A stretch of 56,318 nucleotides of DNA from Gammaproteobacteria bacterium. GTDB lineage: Bacteria > Pseudomonadota > Gammaproteobacteria > Steroidobacterales > Woeseiaceae. Position numbers and translations under genes: made by a program. The notes beneath the pieces were generated by a model. The model did not search any database, was not told the DNA's origin, and saw only the letters and a list, made by a program, of their open reading frames with translations. Shown here piece after piece: positions 1 to 8,843 of this stretch (positions are counted from its first letter, which is position 1; each line of letters starts with the position of its first letter). The stretch lies in NCBI GenBank assembly GCA_018677555.1, contig JAHHOT010000166.1:1-56318 (forward strand), in the 5' to 3' direction.

Positions 1-62
1 GCGCCACGGACCTGCGTCATTTTCAGGATCTGGGGATCGAGTACTACCGCTACATCGCTTAG
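1..62 (+). CDS. C-terminal tail of an unidentified CDS cut by the window edge
   Basis: Reading from base 3, nineteen sense codons end in TAG at 60-62, giving a tail rich in aromatic and charged residues (ending EYYRYIA). The gene is convergent with idi. The fragment is too short to assign. Since HMG-CoA synthase is the only mevalonate enzyme missing from the adjacent operon one would like to see it here, but nothing in these residues shows that. Confidence 0.45.
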   Translation, partial: ATDLRHFQDLGIEYYRYIA

Positions 63-132
63 CGATACAAGACCCCTCGAATCCTCCGGGCCATGCGTCC
101 TCGAGGCGGGATATCGACCGCTCGACGTCCTG

Positions 133-717
133 CTACACGTTGCTGTAGTTGCGAAGCGTCTCTGCGTGCTGGTCGAGCAGCCGCTGCCATTCCATTTTGA
201 ACCACGGCGTGTAGATTTCCGGGCGGGATTCGAGATCGTCGTTGAGGTCTGCGACACTTATCAATCGAATCGCGGCAATCTCCGTCCGGTTGACGACCGG
301 TTTATCGTTACAGCGGCCCAGGAACACCCAGCAGAGCTCGTTTTCGGAACCGGCAGCCCCGAAGCGAGCCTGGTAAGTAAACTTGTAGACAAATTCCGTT
401 TCGGCATCGATGCCCAGCTCTTCCTCCAGCCGCCGCCTCGTTGCCGTTGTCATGTCCTCGCCAAGGCGCGGGTGGCTGCAACAGGTGTTCGACCAGTAAA
501 GAGGCCAGAGACGTTTGTCGGCGCTGCGTTGCTGCAATAACAACTCACCCTTGTCGTTGAACAGGAACAGCGAAAACGCGCGGTGCAATACACCGTCACC
601 GTCGTGACAATGCGCTTTGTTCAACGAGCCTATGTCCCGGTCGTCCTCGTCGACGAGAATCAGCTCCTCGCTGTCGTTCGAGACCACCCTGTTCGCTACA
701 TCGTGCATGTCAGTCAT
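133..717 (-). CDS. idi: Isopentenyl-diphosphate delta-isomerase, type I (Nudix)
   Basis: Interconverts isopentenyl and dimethylallyl diphosphate in the cytosol, supplying the allylic starter for IspA. About 194 residues, close to the usual bacterial type I length. The active-site Cys lies in the NTCCSHP motif, followed by the metal-binding Nudix-type segment with a REEL-like RRRLEEELG. The ATG at 717 is preferred over an in-frame upstream start (753) because it overlaps the end of the fusion gene (stop 712-710) as a short ATGACTGA junction, implying translational coupling as the last gene of the mevalonate operon. Type I rather than the FMN-dependent type II that often accompanies bacterial mevalonate operons. 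Confidence 0.93.
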   Translation of the reverse strand: MTDMHDVANRVVSNDSEELILVDEDDRDIGSLNKAHCHDGDGVLHRAFSLFLFNDKGELLLQQRSADKRLWPLYWSNTCCSHPRLGEDMTTATRRRLEEELGIDAETEFVYKFTYQARFGAAGSENELCWVFLGRCNDKPVVNRTEIAAIRLISVADLNDDLESRPEIYTPWFKMEWQRLLDQHAETLRNYSNV

Positions 718-2941
718 TGCCGTGTGCCAGATCCAGCACATCATAACCTGCACGACGCCATGCTGTTGACACTTGTTGCGACGAACCCGGGCAAAGCGCC
801 ACGACCGCTCCGCCGCCGCCCGCGCCGGTCAGTTTCGCACCCACGGCGCCATTACGCCGCGCGATGTCAACCATGCGCTCCAGTTCAGGCGTCGAAACCT
901 GCAACGCATTGAGCAATCCATGGCAGACGTTCATCATGGCGCCGAGCCCAGAGTAATCCTCATTTTGCAGTGCTTCGCATCCGGCAACGCTCAGCCGGTC
1001 GATCTGGTCGAACAGTCTTGCATAGAGGTTTGGGTTTGCCTCGTAGCCAACGCGCACCTTGCTGACTTGCTCGCGCGTACTGCCGGGCTTCGAGCTCACG
1101 GCAATCAGCAATGGCGGCAAATTTTTGAGGGATATCCTGCACTCGGACACCGGCAGGCCCTTACGGTAGAGCATTGGCTCGGCATAGACCGCGAGCAGGT
1201 TGTCGACGCCCGATGGATCGCCGTGCATCTTTTGTTCGCAGCGAAAGACAATCTCGTTTTCGGCCTGCGCATCGAGGTTCAGCCCGAAGCACGCGGAAAT
1301 GGCCCGCACAATCACCGTCGCCAGCGATGCTGACGAGCCCAGGCCGACGCCGGGCGGAACCGTTGCAGTTACGTTTACATGACAACCTCGCCCCGCCATA
1401 TCAAGATGTTCTGCGATGGTATTCAGAATCGTGACTGCACCATCGTCCGGCGGCGATTCCTTGCCTGTCGATACATCCACGCGCCAGTCGTCGACCACAA
1501 GGCGCAGGCCCGATTCTGCCTTCGTGGCAGTTGCAGTAAGTGCGTTCGGGATAGGCAACGCGAGAACATGCTTGTTATACACAGCGGCATGCTCACCCAG
1601 GAGAATGATCTTGGCGGCAGCCGAAACGGTATTTGTGGCCGGCGCATCCTGCGCTGGCGCGGTGTCGAGTGCCTGCAAAATCTCGCGCGCTTTCCACGCC
1701 TTGATCTCGCCGCTCGCGATCAGGCCGTCAACGACAGCGTCGAACCGGCTATCGGGGGTACCGACGCTGGCCGCAACACTTCGCGCATGCAGACGCATGT
1801 GACCGGACTGAATGCCGCTGCTCGCCAGCGCGCGCAGTGCTGCGAAGTTCTGCGCAAGCCCCGTAGCGCCCATCACTTCGGTCAGCATTCGCGCTGAATC
1901 GACGCCCGCGATTTGCAGGCCCAGCGCAACTGCAGGATTCGCGCGCAACGACCCGCCAACCGTGCCGATTTTGACCGGCAGTCGCAGCGCTCCCGCCAGA
2001 TTGCTGTCAGCATCGATCGTCCACGCCGACAACGAACGATATTGTCCATCACGCGCCGCGAATGCATGGGCCGCAGCCTCGATCGCACGCCAGTCGTTAC
2101 CCGTCGCGATCGCAACAGCATCGATGCCGTTCATTATTCCTTTATTGTGCGTTGCGGCCCTGTAACGATCGACACGGGCGAACTCGCTGGCGCCAACAAT
2201 GCGATCCCGGACCGATTCGCCGCTGAAACCCGCCATGGCAAGATCCTGCGTGCGAACCACGACAGACGCTTCGACGATCGACCGATCGGCCAGATTCGAC
2301 AGGATTTTCAGCGACGCCGTCAGTCCGCAAATTTTCTCGACGTCGGGCGCCAGGAACTCGCAAATCGAGTTGACGACATTCGCACCCATGGCATCGCGTG
2401 TATCCACCAGGACATGTACGACCGGCAGTTGCGTACCGTCACCGAGATCGTGATACCGGGTCTCGATGTCGCGTACACCCCCACCACGGGCAACAAGCCG
2501 AGGCTGGCTTTCGTTCGCGAGGCGCACAAGCGCGTTTTTTTCCGCTTCGATCTTGTCCAGCGCGGGCGCCGCCTCGGCAACGGGAACCAGCGAAATCTGC
2601 CCGATGAGAAGGGGTTCGGAGACCCGCGCTTCAATGCCGCGGCCGTTGCGCATCAGCTTCGCGGCACCGCTGACTCCGGCGACGATTGACGGTTCTTCGA
2701 CGACCATCGGCACAACGTGGTCGCGGCCATTGATACGGAAATTGGTTGCCACGGCAAGGGGCAGGCCGAAAACTCCGATGACATTCTCGATCATCCTGTC
2801 TGCGGGACCCGCACCGAGAAGCGGCGCTCCGCTGCGCAAGACCTGCGCGTCGTCTTCCGAAAGAAAACCGCCAGACAGCAGCCTGTCGATTCGTTCGTCG
2901 ACACTCAATCGATAAAAACCGGGAAGCCGGGAATCCATCAT
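710..2941 (-). CDS. Bifunctional HMG-CoA reductase (class II) / mevalonate kinase fusion
   Basis: One uninterrupted 743-residue frame. Residues 1 to about 425 align by eye with the class II reductase of Pseudomonas mevalonii, even in numbering: catalytic Glu83 (VEEPS), Lys267 (HNKG), Asp283 (GND) and His381 (GHM) are all present, and DAMGAN (183-188) forms the nucleotide-binding segment, so NADH use is likely by analogy. A short Ala/Pro-rich linker (about 426-437) leads into a GHMP kinase: GEHAAVYN near 449, GLGSSAS at 533-539, HGDPSGVDN at 573-581 and KLTGAGGGG at 703-711, which is mevalonate kinase. The protein would turn HMG-CoA into mevalonate 5-phosphate. ATG 2941 overlaps the preceding stop by 4 nt. 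Fusion of these two consecutive steps is unusual; AACT-HMGR (MvaE) is the fusion usually described. Confidence 0.93.
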   Translation of the reverse strand: MMDSRLPGFYRLSVDERIDRLLSGGFLSEDDAQVLRSGAPLLGAGPADRMIENVIGVFGLPLAVATNFRINGRDHVVPMVVEEPSIVAGVSGAAKLMRNGRGIEARVSEPLLIGQISLVPVAEAAPALDKIEAEKNALVRLANESQPRLVARGGGVRDIETRYHDLGDGTQLPVVHVLVDTRDAMGANVVNSICEFLAPDVEKICGLTASLKILSNLADRSIVEASVVVRTQDLAMAGFSGESVRDRIVGASEFARVDRYRAATHNKGIMNGIDAVAIATGNDWRAIEAAAHAFAARDGQYRSLSAWTIDADSNLAGALRLPVKIGTVGGSLRANPAVALGLQIAGVDSARMLTEVMGATGLAQNFAALRALASSGIQSGHMRLHARSVAASVGTPDSRFDAVVDGLIASGEIKAWKAREILQALDTAPAQDAPATNTVSAAAKIILLGEHAAVYNKHVLALPIPNALTATATKAESGLRLVVDDWRVDVSTGKESPPDDGAVTILNTIAEHLDMAGRGCHVNVTATVPPGVGLGSSASLATVIVRAISACFGLNLDAQAENEIVFRCEQKMHGDPSGVDNLLAVYAEPMLYRKGLPVSECRISLKNLPPLLIAVSSKPGSTREQVSKVRVGYEANPNLYARLFDQIDRLSVAGCEALQNEDYSGLGAMMNVCHGLLNALQVSTPELERMVDIARRNGAVGAKLTGAGGGGAVVALCPGSSQQVSTAWRRAGYDVLDLAHGND

Positions 2942-3942
2942 GCGGCCTGCTCGTGCAACGTGACACCGGTAGTGTCCAGTTGCGTATCGACGAGCGAGAA
3001 GCCCTGAGCCGCGGCAGTGGCGACGAACTCATCCAACCGCGTGTCGGCCGCCGGCGCCAATGCGATACCGATATCTCCCCCGCCCGCACCGCAGGGCTTG
3101 TAGACAATTCCTGCATCTTTCGCACATTCCGCGAGTGCGCGGTGCCCGGCCGAGAAAATGCCGGCGCCGTGGGCCCGGTCGAACTCGTGAAGTACCGCAG
3201 TGTAGTCGCGCAACACGGTAAGTATTTCCGCCGCGGCACCGTCCTGCCAGCACTCCGTTGCTGCCGCGGCCTGGCGCAACAGCGCGCGCAGCGGTCTGTC
3301 GTCTGCGGCAATTCCGCTGACGCGCCGGATACTTGCAGTGGTATCGGCTGCTCGACCGCTCCAAAGCAGGCGAAACTCGAGTCCCTGTGGCCACGCAAGT
3401 TCGCTCAGCTCCGGCCCGGGCGACATGTGGTAACGAATCACTCCGCCACTGTAACAGGTCGCAATATCGACACCGCTGCCGCTGCCGCCCTGGAAACGCT
3501 TGTGGATGTCTGCGACCCGCTCGACAGTCACTTCCCCGAGGTCGAGTGCGCCTGCTGTGGCCACCGCAACCGCCACGGTCACTGCCGCGCTGGAGCCGAT
3601 GCCGAGCTTGCGCGTTCCGCTCGCGTCGCAACATGCACGCGAGTCAATGGTCAGCCTGAATGGCGGTAAGCCCGACATGCGAAATGACTCGAGCACCCGC
3701 GTGACCAGCGCCGGGCCGGGCCTGTCGAGCCAGGCGATGCCGCCGTTTTTTTCGATAACGAACGGGAAGTCGCCCTCGACCACGCCTTTAGCCTGCACCA
3801 GGCTACTGCCGACAGCGGTCTGGTCAATCCTGGCGTGGACCCGCCTGTCGACCGCCATGCTGATTGCGGGTGCTCCGTGCAAGACTGCGTACTCTCCCGC
3901 GACAATGACCTTGCCCGGGGCGCTCGCGTGTACCCTGTTCAA
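2938..3942 (-). CDS. mvaK2: Phosphomevalonate kinase (GHMP family)
   Basis: Phosphorylates mevalonate 5-phosphate to the diphosphate. The 334-residue GHMP kinase opens with SAPGKVIVAGEYAVL, typical of phosphomevalonate kinases, followed by KLGIGSSAAVTVAVAVA (ATP loop) and GGSGSGVDIATCYSGG, the family form of motif 2, with a Gly-rich GAGGGDIGIA near the C-terminus. Translation appears to start with TTG at 3942, whose bases overlap the mvaD stop (TTGA junction); no ATG precedes the conserved APGK segment. Position between mvaD and the HMGR/MVK fusion supports this assignment over a second mevalonate kinase. Confidence 0.85.
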   Translation of the reverse strand: MNRVHASAPGKVIVAGEYAVLHGAPAISMAVDRRVHARIDQTAVGSSLVQAKGVVEGDFPFVIEKNGGIAWLDRPGPALVTRVLESFRMSGLPPFRLTIDSRACCDASGTRKLGIGSSAAVTVAVAVATAGALDLGEVTVERVADIHKRFQGGSGSGVDIATCYSGGVIRYHMSPGPELSELAWPQGLEFRLLWSGRAADTTASIRRVSGIAADDRPLRALLRQAAAATECWQDGAAAEILTVLRDYTAVLHEFDRAHGAGIFSAGHRALAECAKDAGIVYKPCGAGGGDIGIALAPAADTRLDEFVATAAAQGFSLVDTQLDTTGVTLHEQAA

Positions 3943-4898
3943 TCAACCGTCACCTTTCTTGCACCAATGCCGAGCGCCGACTGCATCGTTTTTCGTACTC
4001 CTTCGGTCGATGCAAGCGCCGCTTGCGCCGCTTCAGCCGACTCTGGCAGACAAACGACTTTCACCTGGGGCCCGGCGTCGATGGTGAAAAACACCGCATG
4101 GCCGGCATCCTGCAAGCCGCGTACCGTTTCCATGCAGGCAAGCGTTGCCTTGGTCCAGTAGACAATGGGCGGCCGCGCGCCCCACATGACCGAATGCATC
4201 TTCAGGCAATTGTGCTCCGCGATAGCGCCGAGTTTTGCAAAGTCCCGCCGTGCAATTGCGGCGCGCGCAGCCGCAAGATCTTCGTCCTGGCGATCAACCC
4301 AGCTTTGGTAGAACGGCGAGGTTTGTGCGCAACGGATCATCGCATCTCCGGAGCCAACGGCCTTGCCCGCCTCCTCGGTAACCGCAACGATAACCTGCAG
4401 TGGCCACTCGGCGGGGCCCGCCAGCGTGGTGACATCAATGCCCGCCGACGTAATCGCGAGTTCGACGAATCCGTCGAAGAGCGAACGCGCCGCGGAGCCC
4501 GATGCCCGTCCCGCCAGGCGGCTGAGTTCGGCGCGCTCATGGCCGCATCCTGCCGCGTCGCTGGCCGCTACAACCAGGGCCGCAAACGCGGACGCCGACG
4601 AGGCCAGGCCGGCGGCAATCGGGAAATTGCTTGCCGACGTGACGCGCGCGCCGGCGCGGCCCTTGCCCGCGACGGAATCCAGGCAGCGCGTAACCCTCGG
4701 CAACATCTCGTCCGCCGGCACGCCATTGACGATCAACAGGTCGTCGGCAACGCCGAAATTGACAGACATGCGCGTCCACAACGAATCCAGGGTGATGGAG
4801 ATTGAGCCGGTTGCCGGGAGATTGGCCGCAACGTCCCGTTTACCCCAGTACTTCACAAGGGCAATATTCGGTTGCGCCTGGGCACTTGCCTGCATCAT
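3939..4898 (-). CDS. mvaD: Diphosphomevalonate decarboxylase
   Basis: ATP-dependent decarboxylation of mevalonate diphosphate to isopentenyl diphosphate, the last mevalonate step. About 319 residues. Diagnostic N-terminus PNIALVKYWGKRD, ATGSISITLDSL, the ASSASAFAALVVAA ATP-binding stretch and GRASGSAARSLF, which carries the conserved Ser and Arg of the active site. First gene of the operon. ATG 4898 is chosen over an in-frame TTG at 4931: a perfect TATAAT (minus strand, 4948-4943) puts the expected transcript start near 4936, leaving too little leader for the TTG. Confidence 0.93.
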   Translation of the reverse strand: MMQASAQAQPNIALVKYWGKRDVAANLPATGSISITLDSLWTRMSVNFGVADDLLIVNGVPADEMLPRVTRCLDSVAGKGRAGARVTSASNFPIAAGLASSASAFAALVVAASDAAGCGHERAELSRLAGRASGSAARSLFDGFVELAITSAGIDVTTLAGPAEWPLQVIVAVTEEAGKAVGSGDAMIRCAQTSPFYQSWVDRQDEDLAAARAAIARRDFAKLGAIAEHNCLKMHSVMWGARPPIVYWTKATLACMETVRGLQDAGHAVFFTIDAGPQVKVVCLPESAEAAQAALASTEGVRKTMQSALGIGARKVTVD

Positions 4899-4942
4899 GG
4901 GGTTCCAGCGGAGTTCGGGTGGCAAAGCCAATCGGGTGCGCG

Positions 4943-4948
4943 ATTATA
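4943..4948 (-). promoter_or_regulatory. Candidate -10 element of the mevalonate operon
   Basis: Perfect TATAAT on the minus strand, 45 nt upstream of the chosen mvaD ATG, in the short region divergent from ispA. The matching -35 region (around 4966-4971) is poor, so activation or a weak promoter is possible. Confidence 0.45.
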
Positions 4949-5027
4949 GCCCAGCCTCCCGCTCGAATCGGGGTTGCCGCGTTCCCCGGCAGTTTCAGTG
5001 TAGGCTTGCCGGTAACAGGATGATGTT

Positions 5028-5912
5028 ATGAGTTTTTCAGAACGGCAGGACAACTACCTGCAGCGGATCAATGATTGCCTGGAAAACGCGGTGCCGCCCC
5101 CGACCAGCACGCCGCGACGGTTGCATGAAGCGATGCGCTACGCCGTGCTCAATGGTGGTAAACGCATACGCCCGCTGCTTGTTTATGCTGCAGGCGAGTG
5201 CTTGCACGTGGCGCCCGCAAAGCTGGATGCGCCGGCAACCGCCATCGAACTCATTCATGCATTTTCGCTGGTACATGACGACCTGCCTGCAATGGATGAC
5301 GACGAACTCCGTCGCGGCGAACCTACCGTTCACGTCAAATTTGACGAAGCAACCGCGATACTTGCCGCCGATGCGCTGCAACCGCTTGCTTTTGCCACCC
5401 TGGCGGCTGGCCAGGAGCTAACCGACCGGCAAAAAGCGAATCTTGTATCTCTCATTGCGGCAGCCTGCGGCTCGACCGGCATGACCGGGGGACAATCGAT
5501 CGACCTCGACGCCGAGGGCAAGACATTGAACGAAATGCAGATCCGCCAGATGCACGAGTTGAAGACCGGGGCGCTGATTCGCGCATCGGTCATGTCCGCC
5601 TGTTACCTGGCGGAAGCCGTCAGTACCGAGGAACTTACTGCTCTCGATCGCTTTGCGACGGCCATCGGACTGGCATTCCAGATTCGTGATGACATACTCG
5701 ACGTGGAAGGCGAAACCGGCGTGATCGGCAAGACGGCCGGCGCGGACCAGTCTCGCAACAAGGCAACCTGGCCGTCTGTATTCGGCCTCGAGGCATCCCG
5801 CGAGGACTGCAATACCCTGTTGCACGATGGTCTGACCGAGCTGGAACGATTTGGCGAACGCGCGGATGCGCTTCGGTACCTGGCCCGGCTGATTGTCGAA
5901 CGCGAGCAATGA
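5028..5912 (+). CDS. ispA: Farnesyl (polyprenyl) diphosphate synthase
   Basis: Short-chain prenyl synthase condensing IPP with DMAPP and geranyl diphosphate. 294 residues, normal for IspA. First aspartate-rich motif DDLPAMDDDELRRG, with the bacterial two-residue insertion (DDxxxxD); second motif DDILD; GGKRIRP and GMTGGQSIDL also present. AGGA about 8 nt upstream supports ATG 5028. Divergent from the mevalonate operon across about 130 nt, so precursor supply and first use are neighbours; no xseB or dxs, the usual partners, appear. Overlaps dinB by 4 nt. Confidence 0.95.
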   Translation: MSFSERQDNYLQRINDCLENAVPPPTSTPRRLHEAMRYAVLNGGKRIRPLLVYAAGECLHVAPAKLDAPATAIELIHAFSLVHDDLPAMDDDELRRGEPTVHVKFDEATAILAADALQPLAFATLAAGQELTDRQKANLVSLIAAACGSTGMTGGQSIDLDAEGKTLNEMQIRQMHELKTGALIRASVMSACYLAEAVSTEELTALDRFATAIGLAFQIRDDILDVEGETGVIGKTAGADQSRNKATWPSVFGLEASREDCNTLLHDGLTELERFGERADALRYLARLIVEREQ

Positions 5913-7081
5913 ACGAGCGAAAAATCCTGCACGTGGACATGGACGCGTTTTACGCGTCGGTCGAGCAGCGGGATAATCCTGAGCTGCGAGGCAAGCCGCT
6001 GGTCGTCGGCGGTGACAATCGCGGCGTCGTTGCGGCCGCCAGCTACGAAGCGCGTCAATTCGGCATTCGCTCTGCAATGCCGATGAGCGAAGCGCGGCGA
6101 CGCTGCCCGGAGCTGCTGCGCGTGGCGCCGCGAATGTCGCACTACAAGTCCGAGTCGGACAAGATCTTCGAGATATTCCGTGAACATACGCCGGAGGTGG
6201 AAGGTCTTTCGCTGGACGAAGCGTTTCTCGACGTCAGTGGCAGCTTGTCGCTGTTTGGCCCCGAGCTCGGGATAGCGCAGCGCGTCAAGCGACGCATCCG
6301 CGAGGAGACCGGGCTGACGGCGTCGGTCGGTGTCGCCCCGAGCAAACTCGTTGCGAAGATTGCGTCGGATCTCGACAAGCCCGACGGCCTCGTCGTCGTC
6401 ACCATGGAAAACATGCAGGAAACGCTGGATCCGCTGCCTGCAGCGGTCATTCCCGGTATCGGACGCGAGACACTGGCGCGGCTTGCCGAGGCGGGCATCC
6501 GCACGGTTGGTCAACTGCGAGTTGCACCTGATCGCCTGCTGGAACCTGTTTTCGGCCGCTTCACGCAGCGTGCCCGCGAACGTGCCTCCGGCATCGATCA
6601 CCGACCGGTGATCGCGGAACGTGCCGACAAATCGATCAGTGCCGAGGAGACCTTCGACACCGACCTTCACAGGAGACCGGACCTGGACCGGCATTTGTTG
6701 CGCCTGACCGAGCGGATGGCGAGCCGCCTGCGGGCCAGGAGCCTGTTCGCAGGAACCCTGCAGGTGAAGATCCGGCGAGCGGACTTTACAACCTACACCC
6801 GCCAGACCGTGCTCAATCCGCCCGGCAACAGCACGGATCAGCTATACGACCTGGCTCGCGCTCTGCTATCCGACTGGCAGGGCGAGTTCCCCGGTGCACG
6901 TATCCGGCTGCTGGGAGTCGGCGGCAGCAAGCTCAGCAGCGGCATGCAGGCGGATTTATTCGATTCACACGCCGCGGAAGGCTCGACGGCGCTGGATCAT
7001 GCCGTGGACAGCATTCGTGAAAAGTTCGGTACAACCTCGGTTAGCCGTGCCCGCAGCTTGGACCCGGATCAAATCAGGTAG
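5909..7081 (+). CDS. dinB: DNA polymerase IV (Y-family translesion polymerase)
   Basis: Error-prone lesion-bypass polymerase. 390 residues, slightly longer than E. coli DinB. N-terminal HVDMDAFYASVEQ carries the first metal-binding Asp, SLDEAFLDV the catalytic Asp-Glu pair, GVAPSKLVAKIASD and GIGRETLARL the palm/thumb; a little-finger domain fills the C-terminal third. ATGA overlap with ispA suggests cotranscription with an isoprenoid gene. No LexA box was recognised upstream. Confidence 0.95.
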   Translation: MNERKILHVDMDAFYASVEQRDNPELRGKPLVVGGDNRGVVAAASYEARQFGIRSAMPMSEARRRCPELLRVAPRMSHYKSESDKIFEIFREHTPEVEGLSLDEAFLDVSGSLSLFGPELGIAQRVKRRIREETGLTASVGVAPSKLVAKIASDLDKPDGLVVVTMENMQETLDPLPAAVIPGIGRETLARLAEAGIRTVGQLRVAPDRLLEPVFGRFTQRARERASGIDHRPVIAERADKSISAEETFDTDLHRRPDLDRHLLRLTERMASRLRARSLFAGTLQVKIRRADFTTYTRQTVLNPPGNSTDQLYDLARALLSDWQGEFPGARIRLLGVGGSKLSSGMQADLFDSHAAEGSTALDHAVDSIREKFGTTSVSRARSLDPDQIR

Positions 7082-7122
7082 AATCCGCCCCAGCGCCGCA
7101 ACCGGACAGGCCACGCTCAACA

Positions 7123-8841
7123 ATGTACGAGTCTTACTTCGGGCTGAACGAAAAGCCGTTCACCATTACGCCGGACCCCCGCTACCTGTTCATGAGCGAG
7201 CGGCACGGTGAGGGACTCGCACATCTCGTTTATGGCATTACCGAGAGCGGCGGCTTCATTCAGCTCACCGGCGAGGTTGGCACCGGCAAGACCACGCTCG
7301 TTCGCACAATGCTCAACCGGGTTCCGGCCGAGGTGGACATCGCGCTAATCCTCAACCCGCAGCTGTCGCCGACCGAGTTTCTGGCCGCGATTTGCGAGGA
7401 GCTGGGCGCGCCCTTGCCGAAGGACCGAAGCAGCAGCAAAGCGCTGGTCGATTCGCTCAACCAGCACCTGCTGGCAACCCATGCACAGGGTCGCCGCACC
7501 ATTCTGCTGGTCGATGAGGCACAAAATCTGTCACGAGCCGTGTTGGAGCAACTGCGGCTGCTAACCAACCTCGAGACAGCGCGGCAAAAACTCCTGCAAA
7601 TAATCCTGATTGCGCAACCCGAATTGCGCGACATGCTATCCAAGCAAAACCTGCGCCAGCTTGCGCAGCGAGTTACGGGCCGTTATCACCTGGAACCCCT
7701 GTCGCGAGAGGAAACGGCAACGTATATCGATCACCGCCTGCGTGTTGCCGGTGCGTTGCGTGACATATTCGATGCGACCGCAAAGAAGGAGATCTATCGC
7801 CTGTCCGGCGGGGTACCTAGAGTGATCAACGTCATCTGTGACAGATCGCTCCTCGGCGCCTACAGCTCGGAAAAACAGACCGTCGATCGGAAACTCGTTC
7901 GCCAGGCCGCGGAGGAGGTCGCCGGTGAACCGCTGCCGCCGCGCATGCTGAAGTGGGCCGCGCCGCTCATTGGCCTGCTGCTTGCCGCAATTCTGATTGT
8001 GGGCATGCTGCAATTGGCGCCTACTGACGAAGCGAGCGACGCAGCGGTTGTGTCACTGCCGCTGGGTGAGCGCGCGGAACCCGCCGTGGTCGAGATGGCC
8101 GCGGCGTTGCCTCCGGCAAGCGATCCTGCGGTCCAGCCCGATGCCAGCGGCGGGCAGAGCACCGACGTAATACCGATAGCTTCGGAGCCTGTCCCGGAAC
8201 CGCCGCCGCTCGCCGAACAGCTTGCCGGCTTTGCCGATTCCGCGACGGGCGAGAATGCTGTCTCGACGCTGTTCGATCTGTGGGGCATACGCTATTCGCC
8301 CGGAAGCGGCGGCGCCTGCCCACAAGCCAGGGCGCAGGGCTTTGGTTGCGCATTTCAGCGGGGCTCGTGGAGCGGAATTCGCCAACTGGACCGACCGGTC
8401 GTGCTTACGCTGACCGATGAAGCCGGCAACAGCTATCAGTCGGTCCTCGCTGCCACGGATGACGGTACGGCCGAGCTGCTGGTTGGCGACAGTCGCCTGC
8501 AAGTGCCCGTCGCCGAGCTACTGAACTTCTGGTTCGGACAATACCTGCTCATCTGGCGGGCACCCAACGGTAACGGCCAGGCAATTCGGCCCGGCATGCG
8601 CGATGCGAACGTCTTGTGGTTGCGCCAAAGCCTGGCGACGATCGACAACCAGCAGTCGCCCAGCTCGATCGATGCCGACTACTTCGACGATGGGCTGGAA
8701 CAACGAGTGCGGCAATTCCAGCGTGAGAACCGCCTGCAGGTCGATGGCCTCGCGGGACACCAGACGCAGATTGCCATCAATTCGCGGCTTGCCCTGGATG
8801 GCATTCCCCGCCTTTCCCGTAACGCCGACGCGGCGATGTAA
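7123..8841 (+). CDS. gspA: GspA/ExeA-type AAA ATPase with peptidoglycan-binding domain
   Basis: Helps insert the type II secretion secretin through the cell wall together with GspB. 572 residues: cytoplasmic AAA domain with FGLNEKPFTITPDPRYLF N-terminal signature, Walker A GEVGTGKTT (about 50-58), Walker B ILLVDEAQ (about 127-134) and GGVPRVINVICD sensor 2; one membrane helix near 274-296; a Pro/Ala-rich linker; and a C-terminal peptidoglycan-binding domain (about 485-560) containing VLWLRQSL and RQFQRENRLQVDGLAG. Immediately followed by gspB. No other gsp genes are in the window. Confidence 0.92.
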   Translation: MYESYFGLNEKPFTITPDPRYLFMSERHGEGLAHLVYGITESGGFIQLTGEVGTGKTTLVRTMLNRVPAEVDIALILNPQLSPTEFLAAICEELGAPLPKDRSSSKALVDSLNQHLLATHAQGRRTILLVDEAQNLSRAVLEQLRLLTNLETARQKLLQIILIAQPELRDMLSKQNLRQLAQRVTGRYHLEPLSREETATYIDHRLRVAGALRDIFDATAKKEIYRLSGGVPRVINVICDRSLLGAYSSEKQTVDRKLVRQAAEEVAGEPLPPRMLKWAAPLIGLLLAAILIVGMLQLAPTDEASDAAVVSLPLGERAEPAVVEMAAALPPASDPAVQPDASGGQSTDVIPIASEPVPEPPPLAEQLAGFADSATGENAVSTLFDLWGIRYSPGSGGACPQARAQGFGCAFQRGSWSGIRQLDRPVVLTLTDEAGNSYQSVLAATDDGTAELLVGDSRLQVPVAELLNFWFGQYLLIWRAPNGNGQAIRPGMRDANVLWLRQSLATIDNQQSPSSIDADYFDDGLEQRVRQFQRENRLQVDGLAGHQTQIAINSRLALDGIPRLSRNADAAM

Positions 8842-8843
8842 TC

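Noticed and set aside
1600-1720. HMGR-MVK fusion as an assembly artefact
   Set aside because: The frame is continuous, both domains are complete, and there is a normal Pro/Ala linker; I cannot exclude it fully without reads, but nothing in the sequence points to it.
5603-6694. 363-codon open frame opposite ispA/dinB
   Set aside because: Both overlapped genes have intact catalytic motifs and the antisense product shows low-complexity Arg-rich sequence typical of shadow frames.
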